Part shown: piece after piece, positions 17,740 through 26,064 of the stretch | How positions within the stretch are numbered: the stretch's first letter is position 1 | Layout: each line of letters starts with the position of its first letter | NCBI RefSeq assembly: GCF_002860255.1 | Contig: NZ_PGVE01000044.1 | Coordinates: forward strand, 31,934-95,933 | Origin: Neobacillus cucumis | Lineage (GTDB): Bacteria > Bacillota > Bacilli > Bacillales > Cytobacillaceae | Reading direction: 5' to 3' | DNA: 64,000 nucleotides | The notes under the pieces: model-generated | Databases searched by the model: none | Seen by the model: the letters and a program-made list of their open reading frames with translations, nothing else | Told to the model about the DNA's origin: nothing | Made by a program: the position numbers and the translations under genes

Positions 17740-18552
17740 ATGGGATACTATGTTCAAGTGGATGCAGGCGTGTCCATTTATGTAGAAGACGTGAATCCAG
17801 GAAGCGACAAGACCATCTTGTTTCTTCATGGGTGGCCCGCCAACCATCAGATGTTTGAATACCAGTTCAATCATCTTCCGCAGATGGGGTATCGTTGTAT
17901 TGGATGGGATCAGAGAGGATTTGGGAAATCGGATAAACCTTGGGGTGGATATGACTATGACCGGTTGGCAGATGATCTTCGGGCTGTCATCGAGGCACTG
18001 CACTTACAAAATATCACTTTGGCAGGTCACTCAACCGGAGGAGCCATTGCCATCAGATATATGGCCCGCCACGGGGGCTATGGTGTTTCCAAGCTTGCTC
18101 TGATTGCCGCTGCCGCTCCAAGTTTAATCGAGCGTTCCTATTTCCCTTACGGTCTTAAAAAGGAAGAAGTACTAACCATTATTAAAGGAACCTACAATGA
18201 CCGGCCAAACATGCTGCGTGGATTTGGAGACATGTTTCTCTTCCAACATGTCACGCAAGCCTTCTCCGATTGGTTTTTCCAACTGGGACTACAGGCAGCA
18301 AGCTGGTCAACCGCAGCTATTGCAAACACCTGGTTGAACGAGGAAAAACTTTTTTATGATTTAGGAAAAATTAACGTCCCAACACTCATTCTTCATGGTG
18401 TTCATGATCAAGTTTGCCGGTTTCCTTTAGCCGAAGCACAAAGACAAGGAATCAAAAACTCGAAGCTTGTACCATTTCAAAACAGCGGTCACGGACTCTT
18501 CTGGGAAGAACGCTATAAAGTAAATACAGAATTAGCCCATTTTATTGGATAA
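17740..18552 (+). CDS. Alpha/beta hydrolase
   Basis: 270 residues with the full fold and triad: oxyanion region LHGWPANH, nucleophile Ser in AGHSTGG, acid Asp in LHGVHDQVC and His in NSGHGLFWEE. It is similar to the non-heme chloroperoxidase/arylesterase group (DQRGFGKSDKP). It has no signal peptide and is cytosolic. The ATG at 17740 follows GATGGGGGG. It is a single gene between two REP-like copies. The ester substrate is unknown. Confidence 0.88.
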   Translation: MGYYVQVDAGVSIYVEDVNPGSDKTILFLHGWPANHQMFEYQFNHLPQMGYRCIGWDQRGFGKSDKPWGGYDYDRLADDLRAVIEALHLQNITLAGHSTGGAIAIRYMARHGGYGVSKLALIAAAAPSLIERSYFPYGLKKEEVLTIIKGTYNDRPNMLRGFGDMFLFQHVTQAFSDWFFQLGLQAASWSTAAIANTWLNEEKLFYDLGKINVPTLILHGVHDQVCRFPLAEAQRQGIKNSKLVPFQNSGHGLFWEERYKVNTELAHFIG

Positions 18553-18579
18553 AATGAGCTAATGAAATGACCGATTTCA

Positions 18580-18633
18580 GAAACAAAGGGACGGTTCTCA
18601 TGCTTCCGAAGCATGAGAACCGTCCCTGTGCTT
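18580..18633. repeat. REP-like palindrome family, copy 6
   Basis: Arms AGGGACGGTTCTCATGCTTC and GAAGCATGAGAACCGTCCCT form a near-perfect long hairpin with a two-base centre. Part of it is translated as the C-terminus of the DUF624 protein. Confidence 0.9.
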
Positions 18634-19242
18634 TTGCAATTGTATTTTCGGCAGTCTTCCCACCCTATCAAAGGCGATCATCGAAAACCGGAACGTTACC
18701 ATCGAAACAGGAACCACAACGACGAAAATCGTTAACGGGGCATAAAAGAGAATCATCCCCGCTCCAATCCACATCAGGATAATCGCCAAGGCATTCTTCC
18801 CATCAATAACAGCGAACGTAAACGCCTGTTTAATCAATTTCAGCCCCTTTGTTTGATCATGCACCATAATGGGAAACAACAAAGCACTAATCAGCAGATA
18901 CACAATAAGAGCGACCCCAGTGACACCTATGAGCACCACTTTCACGATACTTGGAACTTGCAAGAAAAAGTAAACATCCAACAAAAGCAGCAGCCCAAAG
19001 AAAATCCATAAAGTTCCCACCATAAACCCTTGTTTAAAAAATAACCGATATTCATGGATAAAACTCCGAATGACGCTTTCATCCTTATACACATGCCACT
19101 TTCTAATGACGCCATACATTGCGGCAGTTGAAGGCCCAATCGTCAATACAGGCATCGAACAGATCACCCATAAGAAATTGAGAATGACGATGTTCGTCAC
19201 AGTTTTCAAGAATACAGAGGTCTTTCCTTCCCAAGGATTCAT
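18598..19242 (-). CDS. DUF624 (YesL-like) membrane protein
   Basis: 214 residues with five or six membrane segments, starting MNPWEGKTSVFLKTVTN. The family pattern is visible: LNFLWVICSMPVLTIGPSTAAM near the start (shown over two segments here) and KNALAIILMWIGA later. DUF624 proteins usually lie in sugar ABC operons, as this one does after GH32, fructokinase and an importer. Their role is unknown. The ATG at 19242 has AAAGGGTG upstream. The last residues (HRDGSHASEA) are read from REP-like copy 6, so the native C-terminus was probably replaced. Confidence 0.85.
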   Translation of the reverse strand: MNPWEGKTSVFLKTVTNIVILNFLWVICSMPVLTIGPSTAAMYGVIRKWHVYKDESVIRSFIHEYRLFFKQGFMVGTLWIFFGLLLLLDVYFFLQVPSIVKVVLIGVTGVALIVYLLISALLFPIMVHDQTKGLKLIKQAFTFAVIDGKNALAIILMWIGAGMILFYAPLTIFVVVVPVSMVTFRFSMIAFDRVGRLPKIQLQKHRDGSHASEA

Positions 19243-19257
19243 GGTAAACACCCTTTC

Positions 19258-20679
19258 TTATTTCCAAGTAGATTCAAGATGACGTAACTCGACATTTTCT
19301 AAAACCAATTCCCCATCCAAAGCTCTGAACTCTAAAGTGAATTCGGACGCCAGTGGAAAGAATAACTCTGTCATTACATTACTGCCCTGATTGACAAACA
19401 GCTCAATGGAGGTTTTATCGAGAATCAATGTAAAATCACTGAACTCTGCCAACGGCATCCGGTCCATGCTAGCAAAATGCTCAGAAAATGATACCTGACC
19501 ACTCTCCTTGCGGTCAATCCGAACTTCTTTTCTCTTTCGATCAAAAACAATCTCCAGCCGTTCCTGCTCTCCTCTAAAACTAATCAAAAACTCGGAAGCC
19601 GTACTATCCATGACATTTGCTTGGGCAAATAATTGGCGGTGATCCAATTTCACTCGATAAGTTTCACTAGACTTTAGAGCGATCGTTTCATTAGATACAA
19701 CCACTTCCTTATATAACGAAGAAAGATCAATAGGAGTCTGTAACAAGGTAAACTCCCCATTAATCCTGCTCAGCCCTAACTTCCTCGGTATCGACATCGC
19801 ACTTCTAAATGGCTCGGAAGGAACCTGATTGGCATATTGCCAATTACTCATCCACCCAATCCAGGTAGGTTCAGGAAGATTACTCCAAGTAACAGCTGCA
19901 TAAAAATCACGGCCAAAATCTGCCCACTTCACGACATCCGCTGAATCATCACAAACAAACTCCAAACCATCGAATTCTCCAACAAAATATTGGACGACAG
20001 AACCACCATTCGGCCCGCCTGGATTAATACTGACAATCAGAACCCATTTCTTTTGGTCCTCCCCTTCAACCGACAACTGAATCAAGTCCGGGCACTCCCA
20101 TACTCCCCCATGGGCACCGTATTCACTTCCAAATGCCGATAGAAGCTCCCAATCAATCAGATTGGGTGACCCATAAAATCGAATGCAATCACCGCTAGCA
20201 AGCGACATCACCCATTTTCCTGACTCCTCATGCCAGAAGACCTTCGGATCGCGGAAATCCTTTTGCCCCGGGTTTGGAATAACCGGATTCCCTTCATATT
20301 TAACCCATGTTCTGCCGCAATCATTGGAATAGGCAATACTTTGCTTTTCATTGTCCTCCCCGTGGTGCGTAAAAATGGCCACCATCACATCTTCATCCGA
20401 CGTCTTTAAGCCGCTTGTGTTCTGCGCGTCAACGACAGCACTTCCTGAAAAAATCTGCCCTAACTCATCTGGATAGAGGGCAATCGGCAGTTCCTCCCAA
20501 TGCAATAGATCTTTACTTACGGCATGGCCCCAATGCATGGGCCCCCATACCATACTGTAAGGATGATATTGATAAAAGAGATGGTACTCACCCTTGTAAT
20601 ACACCAAGCCATTCGGGTCATTCATCCAGTTTTCTTTTGGACTAAAGTGAAGCTGAGGACGATATTGCTCATTATACAT
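19258..20679 (-). CDS. GH32 beta-fructosidase (sucrose/levan-type)
   Basis: 473 residues with the five-blade propeller and C-terminal sandwich of GH32. The nucleophile is Asp21 in NWMNDPNG, the transition-state stabiliser is in FRDPKV and the acid/base Glu is in WECPDL. There is no signal peptide, so it acts on sugar already imported: fructo-oligosaccharide or sucrose rather than polymer outside. It overlaps the fructokinase gene by 8 bases and precedes the DUF624 gene. The ATG at 20679 has GAGGTG upstream. It could be named sacC-like, but linkage preference cannot be told from the sequence. Confidence 0.92.
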   Translation of the reverse strand: MYNEQYRPQLHFSPKENWMNDPNGLVYYKGEYHLFYQYHPYSMVWGPMHWGHAVSKDLLHWEELPIALYPDELGQIFSGSAVVDAQNTSGLKTSDEDVMVAIFTHHGEDNEKQSIAYSNDCGRTWVKYEGNPVIPNPGQKDFRDPKVFWHEESGKWVMSLASGDCIRFYGSPNLIDWELLSAFGSEYGAHGGVWECPDLIQLSVEGEDQKKWVLIVSINPGGPNGGSVVQYFVGEFDGLEFVCDDSADVVKWADFGRDFYAAVTWSNLPEPTWIGWMSNWQYANQVPSEPFRSAMSIPRKLGLSRINGEFTLLQTPIDLSSLYKEVVVSNETIALKSSETYRVKLDHRQLFAQANVMDSTASEFLISFRGEQERLEIVFDRKRKEVRIDRKESGQVSFSEHFASMDRMPLAEFSDFTLILDKTSIELFVNQGSNVMTELFFPLASEFTLEFRALDGELVLENVELRHLESTWK

Positions 20680-21661
20680 GTTGAACACCTCTAATTATTT
20701 TATCTAATTCATCCAAAGTAGGTACGACACTAAAACCGCCCTTTATGGTTGTAGAATGGGAAGCTACTCGGTTGGCAAACTGCAAGGTATCCCTTAAGTC
20801 CTGTTTCGTTAATTCACGGATGGGCTTATTCTTAACTAAAAACTGATGCAGCACCGAGGCCATAAAACAATCCCCAGCCCCTGTCGTATCCACAGGCTTT
20901 ATTGTAAGTCCCTCTTCTTCAAGGACGTGTCCATTACAAACAGCCAACGCTCCTTCTTTTCCCTTTGTCATGAATAACAAAGGAATATGGTGGGTTTCGG
21001 CAAGCACTTGAGAAGCCATCAAGGTATCTTCTTCATTGGTAATGAATTGTACTTCTTCATCCGAAATCTTGACGATATCTGCCCACTTTAACCCTTCCAC
21101 CATCCACCTTTTTGCCTCAGCTTGGTTTTCCCATAATAATGGACGATAATTCGGATCATAGCTGATGATTTTTTGGTTTTCTTTTGCTACTCTCAGCGCT
21201 TCTAAGGTAGCTTCTCTCGACGGATTATGAGTCAATGAAAGCGAACCGAAGTGAAACACCTTAGCCTCACGAATCAAGCTCCCATTCACTTCATCCTTGG
21301 TTAACAGCTGGTCTGCTCCTGGATTTCGAATAAAATCGAAGGTTCGGTTCTTATTTTCATCCAAAGATACAATCGCAACGGTGGTAGGGGCCACAGCTTC
21401 AGTCAACACAGAATCGATATGGATATTTGCACCTTTGACTTGTTTCTTCAGATAAGCTCCAAAAGCATCGTTTCCTACCTTTGAGATATACGCTGTACTG
21501 TGGCCCCACTTAGCTAAGCCGGACAATACATTCACCGGGGCTCCCCCTACCTTCGCTTCATAGGAAGGGGCTTCGGATGTATAGTCGTTATGGGGGATCA
21601 AATCAATTAATAATTCTCCTAAAGATACAATTTCGCACATTCCGTTTTCCACCGTCATCAT
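20672..21661 (-). CDS. Fructokinase (PfkB family)
   Basis: A 329-residue ribokinase-fold sugar kinase. The N-terminal sugar site is GELLIDLIP with VGGAPVNVLSGLAKWG, and the anion hole with the catalytic Asp is DTTGAGDCFM. Context with GH32 and an importer points to ATP-dependent phosphorylation of fructose to fructose-6-phosphate. The start codon overlaps the permease stop as ATGA, so translation is coupled. Confidence 0.9.
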   Translation of the reverse strand: MMTVENGMCEIVSLGELLIDLIPHNDYTSEAPSYEAKVGGAPVNVLSGLAKWGHSTAYISKVGNDAFGAYLKKQVKGANIHIDSVLTEAVAPTTVAIVSLDENKNRTFDFIRNPGADQLLTKDEVNGSLIREAKVFHFGSLSLTHNPSREATLEALRVAKENQKIISYDPNYRPLLWENQAEAKRWMVEGLKWADIVKISDEEVQFITNEEDTLMASQVLAETHHIPLLFMTKGKEGALAVCNGHVLEEEGLTIKPVDTTGAGDCFMASVLHQFLVKNKPIRELTKQDLRDTLQFANRVASHSTTIKGGFSVVPTLDELDKIIRGVQHV

Positions 21662-22503
21662 CCTTTCACCCCACTAGAAGTGATTCCCTGAACATAATAA
21701 CGTTGGAAAAATAAGAAAATCAAAATGACAGGAATGGTTGTTAATGTAAGGGCAGCCATGATTTGTCCATATTGGATGTTATTATCCGTAAACAGATACT
21801 GAATTCCAATTTGGACCGTTTGAATCGATTGGTCAGTTGCCACAATAAGCGGCCACATGAAGTCACTCCAATGGGTTACAAAGGTTAAAATAGCGGCTGT
21901 GGCAAACACAGGTTTCGAATTCGGAACAACAATTTTGATAAAGGTTTGCCAAGGTGTCGCCCCATCGATTTGGGCCGCTTCCTCCAATTCCTTAGGAAAG
22001 CCCATGAAAAACTGTCTAAATAGGAAGATATTAAAGGCGCTCGCGATAAACGGAACAATCAGTGCCGGATATTGATTAATCCACCCTAATTTATTGACAA
22101 CAATATAAAGAGGAATCAATACACTCTCAAATGGCACCACATATAAAGCAATGATAATAAGTAAAACATAATCACTGCCTGGGAACTTTAATTTTACAAG
22201 TGCATAAGCGCAGATGGAGTTAACAATGGTACCAAATAGGACAATCATGCCAACCGTAAATAAACTATTTCCCATATAGTGAAAGAAATTAATATTGTCC
22301 GAGAATAAGATTTTTGAATAGTTATCAAAAGTCGTTTGTTTAGGGAGAAATGCTTCAAATCCCATATCTTTAAAAATTAATGTTTCAGGCTTAATCGATG
22401 CAATAATCATCCAAAGGAGCGGGGAGATAAACAACAACCCAAGCACGATAATACTGATCGTAATCCCCATTTTTCCCAATCGTTTTTTTGTACGGTTTGT
22501 CAT
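21658..22503 (-). CDS. Fructan/sucrose ABC permease, MalG type
   Basis: 281 residues and six membrane segments. The EAA loop is LEEAAQIDGATPWQTFIKIV and the C-terminal end is QGITSSGVKG, as in MalG-like subunits. AAGGGGTGG lies upstream of the ATG at 22503. It works with the permease at 22519-23442 and the lipoprotein at 23503. The operon has no ATPase gene. Confidence 0.92.
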   Translation of the reverse strand: MTNRTKKRLGKMGITISIIVLGLLFISPLLWMIIASIKPETLIFKDMGFEAFLPKQTTFDNYSKILFSDNINFFHYMGNSLFTVGMIVLFGTIVNSICAYALVKLKFPGSDYVLLIIIALYVVPFESVLIPLYIVVNKLGWINQYPALIVPFIASAFNIFLFRQFFMGFPKELEEAAQIDGATPWQTFIKIVVPNSKPVFATAAILTFVTHWSDFMWPLIVATDQSIQTVQIGIQYLFTDNNIQYGQIMAALTLTTIPVILIFLFFQRYYVQGITSSGVKG

Positions 22504-22518
22504 CACATATCCACCCCT

Positions 22519-23442
22519 TTATTGTTTTAGTATTTTTTTTAGAATCATAGATGCAACAAGCACCACTAGGAAAAACACGACCGCAATCGCAGACGAATAT
22601 CCAACATCGCGGAACTGAAAGCCATTTTCATAAAGCATGAAAACTAACGTTTTAGTCGAATCACTAGGACCACCGTTGGTCATCACATACGGCTGGATGA
22701 ATAAACGAAACGCTTGGATGGTGGTAATAATCAGCACGAATCCAGTCACATGCTGAATCGATGGCAAGGTGACATTTCTAAATTTCTGCCATACATTGGC
22801 CCCATCGATTTCTGCCGCTTCGTATAATTCCTCTGGCACATCTTTTAATCCCGCAAGGAAAATCATCATTTGGAATCCGGCAGCCTGCCAGATCGACATA
22901 AAGATAATGGAGTTCATTGCTTGGTTCGGGCTTAACAAAAACGGCTGGTTTTTGATCCCGAAAAAATTCAAGGTATGATTGATGAGTCCGTTATCCACGT
23001 TGTATAAGAAGGTCCATAAAATCGCAACAACCACCATGGAAGTGACGACTGGGCTAAAGAAAAATACCCGTCCGAGAGAAGCCACCTTCACCTTCTTATT
23101 AACCAGAATGGCTAAGAAAAGAGCAACCCCACATTGCAGTGGAACAACAAGAACCGTAAAGTATAACGTATTTTTTAATGCGGTGAAAAAGATTTTATCT
23201 TGAAAAAGTCTTATATAATTGTCTAAGCCCGTAAACACTTTTTCATCGGGATTTAACATATTGTAGTTCATAAAGCTATACACAAATGCCAAGATTACTG
23301 GCAAGATCAAAAATGTAAACAATAAGGCTAAGGCTGGAAGAGAAAACAACACCCCCAGCACTTTTTGCTGGCGCTTGTAAGTCATATGGCTTTCACGTTT
23401 GTACTTGACCGGATTTTCCCCTTTTCTAACGATTGTTTCCAT
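22519..23442 (-). CDS. Fructan/sucrose ABC permease, MalF type
   Basis: 307 residues and six membrane segments. The EAA loop is LYEAAEIDGANVWQKF, and the late periplasmic-side motif is PYVMTNGGPSDSTKT. A long basic N-terminal tail (about 30 residues) precedes the first helix. AAGGTGGTG precedes the ATG at 23442. It is separated from the binding-protein gene by a hairpin that should lower permease expression. Confidence 0.92.
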   Translation of the reverse strand: METIVRKGENPVKYKRESHMTYKRQQKVLGVLFSLPALALLFTFLILPVILAFVYSFMNYNMLNPDEKVFTGLDNYIRLFQDKIFFTALKNTLYFTVLVVPLQCGVALFLAILVNKKVKVASLGRVFFFSPVVTSMVVVAILWTFLYNVDNGLINHTLNFFGIKNQPFLLSPNQAMNSIIFMSIWQAAGFQMMIFLAGLKDVPEELYEAAEIDGANVWQKFRNVTLPSIQHVTGFVLIITTIQAFRLFIQPYVMTNGGPSDSTKTLVFMLYENGFQFRDVGYSSAIAVVFFLVVLVASMILKKILKQ

Positions 23443-23465
23443 TTTTCACACCACCTTGTATTAGG

Positions 23466-23495
23466 AAAAAAGGCAATCAAGTGATTGCCTTTTAT
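23466..23495 (-). terminator. Intercistronic hairpin after binding-protein gene
   Basis: GGCAATCA pairs with TGATTGCC, with A and T flanks; read on the minus strand it ends in TTTTTTCC. It is a partial terminator between the binding-protein and permease genes, the same arrangement as at 1516-1549. Confidence 0.75.
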
Positions 23496-23502
23496 CTAGT
23501 TT

Positions 23503-24774
23503 TTATTTTTTTCGTGCAATTTCCTTGTCCACTTCTGTCGCTACCTTATCTAGCTCATCCTTTACATTTCCGCCCAAGAAGATGTTTTGGACAGCCTGAC
23601 CGTATTTAGTTGATAATACAGGGTAGGCAGTCGTTACAGGTCTTGGATGAGCTGTATTTAAGACTTGATCTTTTAAGATGTTAAGCGGCGCTTCGTTCCA
23701 TTCTGTCATTTCTTCAAAGGAAGACATACGTGCCGCAGGCTTATTATCTGCCTTAGCCAATTTTATCACATTGTCCTTATTCAACATGAAGTTTAGAAGA
23801 GTGGCAGCTTCTTTCTTATGCTTGGTATCCTTTGAAATACCCCAGTTCCAGTCACCGGATGGTGATACTTGTTCGCCATTATTGCTCTTTGGATAATAAG
23901 TGATGCCCCATTCGGTTTTCGGATAATCTTGTAGCTTTCTCCATTCCCAAGAGCCCATTAACATCATTGCCGCCTTGCCTTCTTCAAATTCAGTTGGTTT
24001 AGGCTGTAAGTTGACTAGACCTTCTTTCGTAAACTTTTGGAGATATTTCAATGCTTCCACTGTTTTTGGTCCATTCACATAACCTTCCGCTTTTGAACCG
24101 TCTTTTGCGATAAAGCTTCCGCCATTACTCCAAACCGCTGGGCCTGAGAAGTAGATGATCCATTCACCATAATCAAGTGTCCAGTTTACACCATAAATAC
24201 CCTTCTTTTTATCTGTTAACTTTTTAGCAGCATCATAGAATTGATCCCATGTCCATGCATCTTCCAGCTTGGCAGGAGGCTGGATGCCCGCATCCGCTAA
24301 CATTTTTTTGTTATAAAATAAGGCAACAGTTGACTCGGTTGCACCAACCGTATATAGCTTTCCATTATAAGTACCTTGAGTAATAATCGACTTGACGAAA
24401 TCATCTTGATTTTCAACTAAACCGTCAATTGGCTGAATAATGCCAGAGTCTGCATAGTTGGCAACATTCGGGCCATCCATCGCCACTAAATCTGGAAGTG
24501 TGTTACTTGTTGCGGCAGCCGAAACCTTATCTTCGTAGGCGTATTTATTACCCCTTGGGATAAAAGTAATGTCCGCTTGGATTTTCCCTTTATACTTCTG
24601 ATTGAATTCTTTAATAATTTCTTTATAGGCGTCGGATGTGTCTCCCTTTGGATGCCATAGGGTTAATTTGACCACCCCACCGTCACCGCTTGAAGAACTT
24701 TCCTTACTGCCGCAAGCGCTTAGAATTCCTAGTAATAAAACAACAGCCATACTAAGTGCTAAAAACTTTTTCAC
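23503..24774 (-). CDS. Fructan/sucrose-binding lipoprotein of ABC importer
   Basis: 423 residues. The signal is MKKFLALSMAVVLLLGILSA with lipobox LSAC and Cys21, followed by a Ser/Gly linker. It is a family 1 solute-binding protein (LTLWHPKGDTSDAYKEIIKE at the start of the mature part). The GTG start has GAGGGGG upstream. It is the first gene of the structural operon. Context (GH32, fructokinase, sensory system) indicates a fructan, fructo-oligosaccharide or sucrose ligand; this is inference. It is distinct from the sensory binding protein at 27818. Confidence 0.92.
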   Translation of the reverse strand: MKKFLALSMAVVLLLGILSACGSKESSSSGDGGVVKLTLWHPKGDTSDAYKEIIKEFNQKYKGKIQADITFIPRGNKYAYEDKVSAAATSNTLPDLVAMDGPNVANYADSGIIQPIDGLVENQDDFVKSIITQGTYNGKLYTVGATESTVALFYNKKMLADAGIQPPAKLEDAWTWDQFYDAAKKLTDKKKGIYGVNWTLDYGEWIIYFSGPAVWSNGGSFIAKDGSKAEGYVNGPKTVEALKYLQKFTKEGLVNLQPKPTEFEEGKAAMMLMGSWEWRKLQDYPKTEWGITYYPKSNNGEQVSPSGDWNWGISKDTKHKKEAATLLNFMLNKDNVIKLAKADNKPAARMSSFEEMTEWNEAPLNILKDQVLNTAHPRPVTTAYPVLSTKYGQAVQNIFLGGNVKDELDKVATEVDKEIARKK

Positions 24775-24804
24775 CTAATTTTCCCCCTCTGTCTTGTTTT
24801 CACT

Positions 24805-24818
24805 ATAAAGCGTTTCCA
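24805..24818. promoter_or_regulatory. Possible cre box upstream of the importer
   Basis: ATAAAGCGTTTCCA keeps the central AAGCGTTT of the CcpA consensus but has three mismatches at the ends. It is placed about 30 bases before the binding-protein gene, where CcpA could repress. Confidence 0.35.
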
Positions 24819-24897
24819 TGTATTTAGATTAAATCAAATGAACCGCTTTCAAAATGCGGTAATCATCTTATGAATGTTTAAATTTTTACTATTCCAA

Positions 24898-24927
24898 CAA
24901 AAAAAGGCCTCTCAAACGTTTGAGAGG
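24898..24927 (-). terminator. Terminator of the sensory operon
   Basis: A 20-base perfect palindrome (CCTCTCAAA plus complement) touches the stop codon of the response regulator and runs into CCTTTTTTT on the minus strand. Confidence 0.88.
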
Positions 24928-26064
24928 TTATTTGAACATTTTTCGATATTCACTTGGTGTTTGATTCATTTTCTTTTTAAAAACCTGACTGAAATACCGT
25001 TGATCGGTATAGCCCACCTTCTCCGCGATCTCATACGTCTTTAATTCCAGGTTCTCCAATAACAGGCATGCATAATCCACCCGTACATTGGTCAGATACT
25101 CAAGAAAAGTCACTCCTGTTCTTTGCTTAAAAAGGTTGCTAAAATAACTGACACTTAAGCCCACTCGTTCGGCGACTTGCTCAATCCCTAAATCCTGTTC
25201 AAAATGACTTTTAATATAGGCGATCGCATCATCCATTAAGTCTGCGGCCGTTTGCTTCGGTTTATACTCCTGTTTAATCAGTTCGTCAGTAATAATCGCA
25301 TGTTTGGTAAAAGCATCAAACTTAAGCAGCTCCCTCGCATGGTTAACAGACTTTTTAACGTCCAATAGACAATTGACTGGTTCTCCAATAGAAACAATAC
25401 ATTTTTGGGACATCTTGTGGAGGATTTGCTGAGCTAAGTCAACAGCATATTCTTTTAACGAAACATCAGGCCGTGTGACCACAATAATGACCTCTTCCTC
25501 TGACATCCTATACACATAGGGCTTCTTCTGTATTTGTTGAACGATCGTCTCCAGGTTTTTTTCAAAGGATTTCAAAGCGATTGCGATATAGGACTGCTCT
25601 TTTTCGGGCACTTCAGGGTCTGTTTTTTCCGTTGTTATCAATTCATAGATTAGGAACTTTTCATATTCATATTCATTTTGTTTTTGCTGATTCAGTTTGG
25701 CGATGGCACGTTCGATGCATTCTTGTAATTCATCATAATCGATTGGTTTCAGAATATAATCGAGGGCATTATTTTTTATCCCTTCCCTCGCATATTCGAA
25801 ATCATCATAGCCACTGATTAACAGGGTAATAGGCTTATACGGGATCTGCTGAATCTGTTTTAATAAATCAATACCCGTCATCCCAGGCATGGAGATGTCC
25901 GTCAAGACAAGGTCGATCCGTTCCTTTTTTAAAACCTCTAATGCTTCATGCCCATTTTGTGCGGTACCGGCAACCATACAATTCAGTGCTGACCAATCAA
26001 TGATTTGGGTAAGATTCTTTAAAATCAGTGGCTCATCATCAGCTATTAGTACTTTATACACCAT
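24928..26064 (-). CDS. AraC-type response regulator (YesN family)
   Basis: 378 residues. The receiver domain spans 1-125, with acid pocket Asp9/Asp10 and phospho-acceptor Asp56 (LVLTDISMPG). A linker follows, then an AraC DNA-binding domain at about 275-378 (double helix-turn-helix; VAERVGLSVSYFSNLFK and EIAEKVGYTDQRYFSQVFKK). The ATG at 26064 with AAGGTGAT overlaps the kinase gene by 11 bases. It should activate the importer operon that starts 154 bases downstream at 24774 on the same strand, which is insulated from it by a terminator. Confidence 0.93.
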   Translation of the reverse strand: MVYKVLIADDEPLILKNLTQIIDWSALNCMVAGTAQNGHEALEVLKKERIDLVLTDISMPGMTGIDLLKQIQQIPYKPITLLISGYDDFEYAREGIKNNALDYILKPIDYDELQECIERAIAKLNQQKQNEYEYEKFLIYELITTEKTDPEVPEKEQSYIAIALKSFEKNLETIVQQIQKKPYVYRMSEEEVIIVVTRPDVSLKEYAVDLAQQILHKMSQKCIVSIGEPVNCLLDVKKSVNHARELLKFDAFTKHAIITDELIKQEYKPKQTAADLMDDAIAYIKSHFEQDLGIEQVAERVGLSVSYFSNLFKQRTGVTFLEYLTNVRVDYACLLLENLELKTYEIAEKVGYTDQRYFSQVFKKKMNQTPSEYRKMFK

